A stretch of DNA of 9,430 bases from Nitrospirota bacterium. GTDB lineage: Bacteria; Nitrospirota; Nitrospiria; Nitrospirales; Nitrospiraceae. The DNA is taken from contig JACRQB010000020.1 in NCBI GenBank assembly GCA_016222925.1, positions 1 through 9,430 of the forward strand. Reading direction: 5' to 3'. Positions 1 through 5,655 of this stretch are shown here, in pieces. The translations under genes and the position numbers were made by a program. The notes beneath the pieces are model-generated. The model saw nothing but the letters and a program-made list of their open reading frames with translations, was not told the DNA's origin and did not search any database. Numbering within the stretch: position 1 is the first letter of the stretch; each line of letters begins with the position of its first letter.

Positions 1-2
1 GG

Positions 3-71
3 AAGAGCTTCGGCGCAATCGTTGTAGGTGTGACCATGGAAGCCTCCGGAGTAGGAAGGGAGGGAGGCTAG
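3..71 (+). CDS. Possible 3' end of an upstream gene (aldehyde-dehydrogenase-like tail?)
   Basis: Frame 3 is open from the window edge to a TAG at 69-71 and gives 22 residues ending in MEASGVGREGG. The ending SGxGREGG resembles the C-terminal region of aldehyde dehydrogenases, where PFGGVKxSGxGREGG is common. Here the expected PFGG is replaced by VGVT, and the protein stops right after the motif, earlier than in the family. It could be a decayed remnant or a chance match; too little is visible to decide. Confidence 0.18.
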   Translation, partial: KSFGAIVVGVTMEASGVGREGG

Positions 72-361
72 GCTACTGCGTCAGTTGTGTCCTGTCAACA
101 AAGCGCCCTGGACAGTAATCCCCCCCAAAGTGGTATCCACAGTTTCTGTGCGATTTTGTCTTGCGTTCGTCCTCTACGGAGTTTTACGGCTTCCAGCCGC
201 CCGCCACCATTTCATCGCGAGGTTCATCATGAGCGAATACACCCTCTCTTCCTTCGCTACGCAGATCTCGTCGAGACTGTCCACTATATAGACGGAACCT
301 GCCCCTTGTGGTGCACATCTACCCAGAAGATTCACCATGGCAGCCACAATCAAATCTTCGA
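72..361. other. Gene-poor stretch ahead of the toxin-antitoxin operon
   Basis: No convincing gene is visible. Short plus-strand frames exist, for example a 20-codon frame from ATG 229 with a GAGG six bases before it, and a 17-codon frame from ATG 338. Neither resembles a known protein and they sit in different frames. A long minus-strand frame crosses the region but runs antisense through the whole antitoxin gene and is best read as a shadow. Confidence 0.4.
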
Positions 362-391
362 TTGACGGAATTCCGTACAGTTTTCTATAGC
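362..391 (+). promoter_or_regulatory. Candidate autoregulated promoter of the toxin-antitoxin operon
   Basis: TTGACG (362-367) matches five of six bases of a -35 box. TATAGC (386-391), 18 bases further on, matches four of six of a -10 box. A perfect 12-base palindrome, ACGGAATTCCGT (365-376), overlaps the -35 box and spacer. That is where an antitoxin or toxin-antitoxin complex would have to bind to repress its own operon, as is usual for Phd/YefM systems. The implied leader is very short, because the ribosome-binding site begins at about 398, so the -10 assignment is uncertain. Confidence 0.4.
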
Positions 392-410
392 GACCAGAAA
401 AGGAGCTGTC

Positions 411-692
411 ATGGCAATCTCGGCAAAAGACATCATCCCGTTGACCACCGCTCGGGCAAAACTGACGGACTTGTGCGAAGAGGTCCATGCCCATCATACC
501 GAGAAGATTCTGACCAAGAATGGAGAGAGCTGCGCGGCGCTCATCGATGCCGATCGGCTCGATTACTATCATCGCCTTGAGCGCGAGCACATCCATATTG
601 CACTCATTCAAGAGGCCACCAGGAGCATACAGGACCTCAGATCCCGCAAGGTGTTGAGCGTAAAACAGCTGAAGGCGAGGCATGGCCGGTAA
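411..692 (+). CDS. Type II antitoxin, Phd/YefM-like
   Basis: This encodes a 93-residue cytoplasmic antitoxin that would neutralise the toxin encoded next to it and probably represses the operon. The N-terminal half has the Phd/YefM pattern: a short strand, then the helix LTTARAKLTDLCEEV (residues 11-25), then the strands around EKILTKNGESCAALIDADRL (31-50). In this family that part dimerises and binds DNA. The C-terminal half (about 55-93) is charged and helical and would wrap around the toxin. The start at 411 is supported by AAAAGGAG (398-405) five bases upstream. The gene ends inside the toxin gene, with an overlap of 11 bases, so the two are translationally coupled. Family membership rests on pattern recognition; the exact subfamily is not certain. 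Confidence 0.8.
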   Translation: MAISAKDIIPLTTARAKLTDLCEEVHAHHTEKILTKNGESCAALIDADRLDYYHRLEREHIHIALIQEATRSIQDLRSRKVLSVKQLKARHGR

Positions 693-1053
693 GCGACCGT
701 CCTTCACTGAAAATTTCTCTCTCAACCTATCCGCGATTGAAGCGCTTCTTGGTCCAGAAGGCGCACCAGCGTATCAACAGCCGCTCGACCGTTTACTCGA
801 CGACATCGTTCCCACTCTCAGCCGATTCCCCCAGTGTGGCCGCCTCTTCCTCGTGCATTCCCTACAATCGACAAAGGCCACGATGCTGGTCAACAAGCTG
901 ACGCGGATGTTGCGGAAATCTGAGGAACTTCGAGAGTATATCCTCGGCGACTACCTTCTGCTCTACCTCATACAGCCAAGGCGAATTGTCTTTCTTGCTG
1001 TCAAGCATCACCGTCAATTGTCGTTTGATCTGACGAAGTTTTGGGTGGAATAA
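682..1053 (+). CDS. Type II toxin, RelE/ParE-like
   Basis: This encodes a 123-residue protein of the RelE/ParE superfamily. Members either cleave mRNA on the ribosome (RelE) or poison gyrase (ParE); which applies cannot be told from the sequence. Supporting landmarks are an N-terminal helical part (about 12-48), FPQCGR (49-54), the strand-rich segment ELREYILGDYLLLYLI (82-97), and the basic C-terminal KHHRQLSFD (108-116). The last matches the conserved RHHRQLSFDF ending of one RelE/ParE-like group. The ATG at 682 overlaps the antitoxin stop by 11 bases and is preceded by GAAGGCGAGG (671-680). Antitoxin-first order, overlap and size all fit a type II pair. The gene is intact. Confidence 0.78.
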   Translation: MAGKRPSFTENFSLNLSAIEALLGPEGAPAYQQPLDRLLDDIVPTLSRFPQCGRLFLVHSLQSTKATMLVNKLTRMLRKSEELREYILGDYLLLYLIQPRRIVFLAVKHHRQLSFDLTKFWVE

Positions 1054-1097
1054 CCGGGGTTCTTTGCGGATGACGGTTGATGTTCAGGGTGTGAGAC

Positions 1098-1112
1098 CGG
1101 TGAGACTCACCG
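1098..1112. other. Short stem-loop between convergent toxin and prfC genes
   Basis: CGGTGA-GAC-TCACCG forms a perfect 6-bp stem with a 3-base loop, only two bases beyond the prfC stop codon. It might help to end or stabilise transcripts from either side. There is no T-run on either strand, so it is not a standard intrinsic terminator. Confidence 0.35.
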
Positions 1113-1114
1113 AG

Positions 1115-2719
1115 TCAACCCATATCCCGTAGCACATGGTCGGGATTGCGGTCGCGGGCGATGGTTTTCATGAGCTGATCACCGAAGAGAACGACGACGC
1201 GGTCGCGCTGATCTTTCACCATCATTGACGCGGATGGTGATTTAAAGGTGGAAGGATCTCCCTCAAGCCAGGCACTGCAGGTAAACGGCAGCGCATCTAA
1301 AATAGTTTCGACACGGTATTCGTGGCGCAGTCGATATTGCAATACATCGAACTGGAGACGGCCGACCGCAGCAACCAAAGCTTCCTGATCATTGAGACTC
1401 CGCATGATCTGCACCGTGCCCTCTTGCGCCATCTGGGACAGGCCCTTGTCGAATGCTTTGCGTTTACCGACATCCGTCGGTCTCAGACGCGCAAAGATTT
1501 CCGGCTGGAATTGTGGGAGCGGTTTGAAATTAAAGCCCCCTGTCAACGACACCGTATCACCGATGCCGAAAACCCCGGGATTGATGATGCCGATGATATC
1601 GCCAGGATAGGCTTCTTCGACCGTACTACGTTCCTGCGCCACCAGACTATGCGGTCTCGCCAGGCGAATGTCCCGACCCAATCGGTGATGTTTGACCACC
1701 AGATCCCGCTCAAACCGCCCGGAGCAGACTCGAAGAAAGGCGGTGCTGTCACGATGCTTGGGGTTCATGTTGGCTTGCAGCTTGAACACATAGGCGCTGA
1801 ACGGCATCTCAATCGGGTTGATGGAGACTTCGCCCCCATCCTCACGGTCGGCAGGCCGTGCGCCGGGACTCGGCGCCATCTGCACGAAGGCATCCAAAAA
1901 ACTCTCGATGCCAAAGTTGGTGAGTGCCGATGCAAAAAATACCGGGGTAATGTCGCCCTGCAGAAACTGGTCACGCGTAAAGGGATTGCCGGCAATGTCC
2001 AAGAGATCCAAATCATGCTGGACCTGGTCCATGGTTTCTTGCGAGACACGACCTGTGACACTGAGTTCAGTGAGTGGCAAGGTCTCCGTCGCCACTTTCG
2101 AGGCTCCGCCATGGGCCGTCTTGCTGAACAGCTGCACCCGATTATCAGCCCGAGTCACGATGCCGACAAAATCGCTACCTGACCCGATCGGCCAATTGAC
2201 CGCACTCGCATGAATACTCAAGGCTTGTTCCACTTCCGTCATCAAGTCAAGCGGCGGCCGTCCCGGCTGGTCCATTTTGTTGATCAAGGTGAGGACAGGA
2301 ATGCGCCGCAGACGGCACACCGCAAAGAGTTTGCGCGTTTGGGCCTCCACGCCCTTGGCCGCATCGATCACCATGATAGCGCTGTCAGCCGCCGTGAGGG
2401 TGCGATAGGTATCCTCGGAGAAATCTTGGTGCCCCGGCGTGTCGAGCAAATTCATGACGGCGCCTTTGTAAGGAAATTGCATAGCCGAGGCGGTGATGGA
2501 GATCCCGCGTTCCTGCTCCATGCCCATCCAATCCGATGCGGTACTCTTCCCGCCCTTGCGTCCGCGCACCATACCGGCGGTCCGAATCAGCCCCGAATAG
2601 AGCAGCAGCTTTTCGGTCAGGGTTGTTTTGCCTGCATCCGGATGGCTGATGATGGCAAAGGTGCGCCGTCGCCCTGTGGCGGTCGCCAGTTCTGTTGAGA
2701 GCGTCATCTCAGTCGTCAT
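1115..2719 (-). CDS. prfC: Peptide chain release factor 3 (RF3)
   Basis: RF3 is a ribosome-dependent GTPase that removes RF1 or RF2 from the ribosome after the finished peptide is released. The 534-residue product is close to the usual length (E. coli 529). All GTPase motifs are present: G1 SHPDAGKTT (25-33), switch I/G2 QERGISITASAM (69-80), G3 DTPGHQDF (93-100) and G4 NKMD (147-150). Domain 2 carries VFKLQANMNPKHRD and EEAYPGDIIGIINPG, and the C-terminal domain has VAAVGRLQFDVLQYRL, all typical of RF3 rather than EF-G. Neither possible start has a strong ribosome-binding site. The second ATG (codon 5, at 2707) would give MTLS at the same position as in E. coli RF3 and is a real alternative. 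The hemerythrin-like gene lies 46 bases upstream on the same strand. Confidence 0.96.
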   Translation of the reverse strand: MTTEMTLSTELATATGRRRTFAIISHPDAGKTTLTEKLLLYSGLIRTAGMVRGRKGGKSTASDWMGMEQERGISITASAMQFPYKGAVMNLLDTPGHQDFSEDTYRTLTAADSAIMVIDAAKGVEAQTRKLFAVCRLRRIPVLTLINKMDQPGRPPLDLMTEVEQALSIHASAVNWPIGSGSDFVGIVTRADNRVQLFSKTAHGGASKVATETLPLTELSVTGRVSQETMDQVQHDLDLLDIAGNPFTRDQFLQGDITPVFFASALTNFGIESFLDAFVQMAPSPGARPADREDGGEVSINPIEMPFSAYVFKLQANMNPKHRDSTAFLRVCSGRFERDLVVKHHRLGRDIRLARPHSLVAQERSTVEEAYPGDIIGIINPGVFGIGDTVSLTGGFNFKPLPQFQPEIFARLRPTDVGKRKAFDKGLSQMAQEGTVQIMRSLNDQEALVAAVGRLQFDVLQYRLRHEYRVETILDALPFTCSAWLEGDPSTFKSPSASMMVKDQRDRVVVLFGDQLMKTIARDRNPDHVLRDMG

Positions 2720-2765
2720 GATTGGAGGCGCAGCATACCATATCGCATGTCAAAGCGGATGATCA

Positions 2766-3299
2766 TCAGAAGCGCATTGAATCGTAGAGATACTCATACC
2801 CGGCCCGTTCCACAGCCCGACGGACGGCACCGAGCACAGCTGGAGTGTCGGAGTGAGGCAGCACGACCAGGTCAGGGGCGGCACGAAGTTTCGCCATCAG
2901 ATGCTCCGTTTCCGCGCCGACCAATGTATCGCAGGTGGCGTACAAGCCTTCAGGCCCCTCCTCGACCTTGTTGTGCTTGTTCAAGATCGAGTGCAGCATG
3001 GCAATGAGTTCGGGTGTGGGAGTGGGCATGAGTAAGGCCGCTATCGCGCCGTGGTCGAGTCGAAGCGTTGCCGCCATCAAGAGTGGTGCTCCTCCGTTCG
3101 ATCGCTGAGCTGCAGGCAACAGAATCTTCTCCTCCATCCCAATATGGCGAAGCAGCCCGGCTCGAAACTCATCATAGTGTCCCTGGTCGATCCGGCTCCC
3201 GGTGATCTTGGCTGCGTTGAGGAGTTTCTCCAGCCGTCGATGGTCATCTTCGAGAAACCGCGTTACGGGTCCCGACGATGGATGTGTGCCTGGTTGCAT
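2766..3299 (-). CDS. Hemerythrin-like (HHE domain) protein
   Basis: This encodes a 177-residue soluble protein with a four-helix hemerythrin fold that would bind a non-heme diiron centre. The ligand pattern is clear: H20 in DDHRRLE, H52xxxE56 in HIGMEE, H83 in RLDHG, and H109xxxE113 in HNKVEE. Members bind oxygen, nitric oxide or iron, or sense them; the role here cannot be read from sequence. Beyond the HHE domain, residues 125-177 form an extension ending GYEYLYDSMRF, with no motif I can assign. The ATG at 3299 is the only reasonable start, because an in-frame TGA lies 30 bases upstream; the ribosome-binding site is weak. A strong dyad sits 17-39 bases upstream. The 46-base gap to prfC allows co-transcription, with no obvious functional link. 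Confidence 0.85.
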   Translation of the reverse strand: MQPGTHPSSGPVTRFLEDDHRRLEKLLNAAKITGSRIDQGHYDEFRAGLLRHIGMEEKILLPAAQRSNGGAPLLMAATLRLDHGAIAALLMPTPTPELIAMLHSILNKHNKVEEGPEGLYATCDTLVGAETEHLMAKLRAAPDLVVLPHSDTPAVLGAVRRAVERAGYEYLYDSMRF

Positions 3300-3315
3300 G
3301 TACCGCTGCCGTTCA

Positions 3316-3338
3316 GCTGACTTGTGTCACAAGTCAGC
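3316..3338. promoter_or_regulatory. Perfect 11+11 dyad upstream of the hemerythrin gene (candidate operator)
   Basis: The arms GCTGACTTGTG (3316-3326) and CACAAGTCAGC (3328-3338) are exact reverse complements around a single central T. There is no T-run on either side, so an operator is more likely than a terminator. The core TTGTGTCACAA fits the TNGTNNNACNA pattern known for FadR-type GntR regulators, but this assignment is a guess. Being 17-39 bases before the hemerythrin start codon, it is well placed to control that gene. Confidence 0.5.
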
Positions 3339-3600
3339 CTCCCCCGTTGCCTTTTCCCGGGAATGATCGGAAGAGCAAACTTCCAAATACGGAGCCTCAA
3401 AGAATACAGCCGAACGAGATGCAAATTCCACAGGTGTTCGTTGGCGTGAGAATGCACAGGGTTCGCATTCGGATAAGACGGTTGCCTCCCTCTCTCAAAA
3501 GGTCGGTCTGGCAAGATCATGAAGGCGATGGTCCACTCACCCCACCCGCCTAAATTTCTTCTCTTGCTTCATATTTTGGAAGTCTGGTCGTAGGATGTTT
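3339..3600. other. Gene-free spacer between divergent genes
   Basis: This lies between the minus-strand hemerythrin gene and the plus-strand YD-repeat gene, so promoters for both should be here. I see no convincing -35/-10 pair, no sigma-54 pattern and no credible ORF; short frames on both strands do not resemble proteins. Confidence 0.4.
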
Positions 3601-3613
3601 AGGGGAGGTGTGT

Positions 3614-4453
3614 ATGTATCGTCGAGTGCTCTCACTCCTATTGGCAACGTTTCTGGAGAGTTTCTGGGAGACGGCTGGTGTTGCCGAGACAACCAGAACC
3701 ACGAATGAGCTCATTGGGCCTGTTCGTAGCGTGACCATCAAGAAACTGGGTTACTCCACGACGGAAACCTATGATCGTGCGGGCCACCTCATCGAGGCCG
3801 TCATCGACATGGCATATGCCAATACTGCCACGTATTCCCTGTTCCGGTACGACCAGGACGGCCATCTCCAGGAGGAACTCGCGCTCGATCCCAGCGGGAG
3901 GCTGATGTTTCGGAAGCAGGTCGTGTATGCGCAAGACTCAGAGGGCCGGGACACTGCATCCGTGGCGACCTCGGAGAACGGCGGTTTTCAGTATGCCGAG
4001 TTTTCTTCCTACGACCAGCAGGGCCACCTCTCGGAACAACTGTGGATCAACCCTTCGATGGCCTACAAGAGTTTGTTCGACGTATTCGGGCGGCGCATTT
4101 ATTCAGCCCGGTACAGCAAGGGTGAGTTGTTCAGTGAGTTGAAACACCAGTATGACGCGTGGGGACGGCTACATGAGCTCGTCATTTACAATGCGCACGG
4201 GACTGTGGCTGGTCGGGTCGCGAACGACTATGACGACAGGGGAAGGCGGGTGCGAGCGACGACCGAAGCGTTTGGCCAAGATCAGCAACAGACGTGGATC
4301 ACTACCTATGAGTATGATGACATGGGCAACTGGATCAAAGAACTGACCGCAGAACACTCTTCTCCGTCACAGACCGCTACGGATTCCGCTCTTCCGCTCG
4401 TGCAAGAACGCCTGATCCAGTACTACCATCTGACTGAGAACACAACTCCATAA
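3614..4453 (+). CDS. Probable secreted YD-repeat (RHS-like) protein
   Basis: This encodes a 279-residue protein made almost wholly of YD-type repeats. The motif [YF]DxxG[HRN] occurs at residues 53 (YDRAGHL), 79 (YDQDGHL), 133 (YDQQGHL), 155 (FDVFGRR), 180 (YDAWGRL), 206 (YDDRGRR) and 234 (YDDMGNW). A degenerate copy lies at about 105-112. The spacing is 22-28 residues. In large RHS/YD proteins such repeats form a beta-shell; here there is no toxin tip, no RHS core and no membrane domain. The N-terminus (RRVLSLLLATFL, ending GVA-E at 22-25) looks like a weak signal peptide, so export to the periplasm or outside is likely. I chose ATG 3614 because AGGGGAGG (3601-3608) lies five bases before it; a GTG at 3608 would overlap that site. 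The function is unknown. Confidence 0.75.
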   Translation: MYRRVLSLLLATFLESFWETAGVAETTRTTNELIGPVRSVTIKKLGYSTTETYDRAGHLIEAVIDMAYANTATYSLFRYDQDGHLQEELALDPSGRLMFRKQVVYAQDSEGRDTASVATSENGGFQYAEFSSYDQQGHLSEQLWINPSMAYKSLFDVFGRRIYSARYSKGELFSELKHQYDAWGRLHELVIYNAHGTVAGRVANDYDDRGRRVRATTEAFGQDQQQTWITTYEYDDMGNWIKELTAEHSSPSQTATDSALPLVQERLIQYYHLTENTTP

Positions 4454-4569
4454 GAACCGCTCCTCCATCGAGTCCAGCTAGGCACGTCTTGTGGACCTGG
4501 CTCTTGAGGCCTAAGCGCTCAACCCAAAGTTATGTGGGGAGGTACTCGCGGTATGGTCTTATCGCCGCA

Positions 4570-4592
4570 GAGAAACGAACAGGCTGTTTCTC
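4570..4592. repeat. 7-bp inverted repeat in the gene-free spacer
   Basis: GAGAAAC (4570-4576) and GTTTCTC (4586-4592) can pair around a 9-base loop. It lies in the 207-base spacer between the convergent YD-repeat gene and the small minus-strand gene, where a shared terminator would be expected. Neither strand has a following T-run. The rest of the spacer (4454-4660) shows nothing I can assign. Confidence 0.3.
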
Positions 4593-4660
4593 AGGCTCTC
4601 AACGACGCGCACGGGCCACGTGGCTCAGACAGGGTCAGACGAAGAAGGTGGAATAGTCAG

Positions 4661-5047
4661 TTAAACCGCAGACAGGCTGTGGGCACGACGAAACGCGGGA
4701 GCGTTGTGGGACGGGACTGATCCCTGTTCTTGTTGTTGACGGAACGCGGATATGGCAATGGTTTTCTCGATATGTGTAAGACCGGGAATTTGAGAAGCGG
4801 CTTGTTCAAACTCAAGCAGAGTCACATTCTTCTGACTGCGAAGCCATTGAAGAAATGGTTTCCAGACTGGCTCAAAGTGATGGAACCACCACCCTGGCGA
4901 TGTATCTTCTCCTACGTCTTCTCTTGATGACGCTCGCAAGGCCCGACGCTGTGGCATGGGACTACGCGCCATCTCATTCTGATGAGGCTTCGTGGCCGTT
5001 AGCTGATGTAGAAGAACAATTCGTTCGTTCGGGTTTAGGTTATCCAC
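4661..5047 (-). CDS. Small protein of unknown family, likely sigma-54 dependent
   Basis: This encodes a 128-residue soluble protein that I do not recognise. The N-terminal part (2-25) is helical, the middle (about 27-52) is rich in R, S and P, and the second half looks folded and helical: an aromatic segment WWFHHFEPVWKPFLQWLRS (53-71), then LLEFEQAASQI (77-87) and HIEKTIAISAFRQQQEQ (92-108). There is no signal peptide or membrane segment. The frame is open further up to a TTG at 5101. I prefer the GTG at 5047 because GGGGA (5052-5056) precedes it by four bases. In addition, the upstream sigma-54 promoter would start the transcript near 5086, downstream of that TTG. The activator gene upstream on the same strand points to a regulator-target pair. 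That it is a real gene rests on protein-like composition and the promoter, not on homology. Confidence 0.5.
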   Translation of the reverse strand: MDNLNPNERIVLLHQLTATKPHQNEMARSPMPQRRALRASSREDVGEDTSPGWWFHHFEPVWKPFLQWLRSQKNVTLLEFEQAASQIPGLTHIEKTIAISAFRQQQEQGSVPSHNAPAFRRAHSLSAV

Positions 5048-5094
5048 AATTTCCCCATACTGCTCTGTACTACACACTGCATTGCTTGAAGTGT

Positions 5095-5112
5095 TAAGCA
5101 ATTCAGGTGCCC
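5095..5112 (-). promoter_or_regulatory. Candidate sigma-54 (RpoN) promoter
   Basis: On the minus strand, 5112 to 5097 read GGGCACCTGAATTGCT. Against the consensus TGGCACG-N4-TTGCW this keeps the invariant GG (5111-5110) and GC (5099-5098), with exactly ten bases between them. It also keeps CAC after GG and TTGCT at -12, and differs at the first T and at the G after CAC. Transcription would begin near 5086, giving a leader of about 39 bases before the GTG at 5047. The activator gene for this class of promoter lies 0.6 kb upstream. Confidence 0.6.
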
Positions 5113-5632
5113 AATACGTAAGATTTCAGTTTGCTAAGGTATTGTGAGATGTTCCTACAGAGGGTGAGTGACTCGACTGTATGAAATCGTAGCCATGTGT
5201 ATTATCTTAGGACACTAATTTATTTCGCGTTTGACTCCTCGTTTCGAATTGAGCAAACTCACTTCTCCGATAAGATAAAAGAATGGCCTATGTTCTTGAG
5301 AGTCTGACGCCGATTCTGTTTCACGCATGAGGATGTTCTGCCAACATGAACTGTTTCATTATGGGACACAGCGTACTAACTTTTTGAATGCGATATGGCC
5401 CATAGCATCGTCTAATCTGATATGTTCACCACATGGAATACGAATCATCATGAAGACGTATCTAGATGTTGCGTGAAAATCTTCTTATTCTTGGTGTTTT
5501 ATTATGAAACACTTCTCAAGTGTATGCTGTTCGACGAAGCAACATTTTTAAGCACAAACGAATGTACGTTGAAGTCAGGCCTTGACATGATCCATAACAG
5601 ATCTCTCTGTATCGCACAGAAGACAGATTTGT
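5113..5632. other. AT-rich gene-free region upstream of the sigma-54 promoter
   Basis: The region has visibly lower GC than its neighbours. A 70-codon plus-strand frame (5422-5634) has no plausible ribosome-binding site or protein-like composition. A weak hairpin is present (GTGTTT 5494-5499, AAACAC 5507-5512). No tRNA or small RNA could be recognised. Its most likely role is regulatory, holding the nested dyads described separately. Confidence 0.45.
5202..5278. repeat. Nested inverted repeats, candidate enhancer for the sigma-54 promoter
   Basis: The outer arms are TTATCTTA (5202-5209) and TAAGATAA (5271-5278). The inner arms are GTTTG-a-CTC (5229-5237) and GAG-CAAAC (5251-5258). Both pairs are centred near 5240-5244, about 130 bases upstream of the -24 element at 5110. 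Enhancers bound by sigma-54 activators usually lie about 80-200 bases upstream. Binding by the neighbouring activator is inferred. Confidence 0.35.
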
Positions 5633-5654
5633 AACGAAACAGCTCTGCGAGCTG
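5633..5654 (-). terminator. Weak intrinsic terminator after the sigma-54 activator gene
   Basis: Read on the minus strand, CAGCTC-GCA-GAGCTG (5654 to 5640) forms a 6-bp stem with a 3-base loop, followed by TTTCGTT (5639-5633). It begins two bases after the TAA of the activator gene. The stem is short and the T-run interrupted, so termination may be leaky. Confidence 0.45.
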
Positions 5655-5655
5655 G

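Noticed and set aside
174..725. 183-codon minus-strand open frame
   Set aside because: It runs antisense through the whole antitoxin gene, has no recognisable domain, and the plus-strand pair has clear family motifs, overlap and a ribosome-binding site.
1098..1112. Intrinsic terminator for prfC
   Set aside because: The stem is clean but no T-run follows on either strand, so it is recorded only as a stem-loop.
1322..2182. 286-codon plus-strand open frame
   Set aside because: It lies entirely antisense inside prfC, whose GTPase motifs and full length are unmistakable; the translation has no protein-like features.
5422..5634. 70-codon plus-strand open frame in the AT-rich region
   Set aside because: It has no ribosome-binding site, unlikely composition and no recognisable motif; it fits chance in AT-rich DNA.
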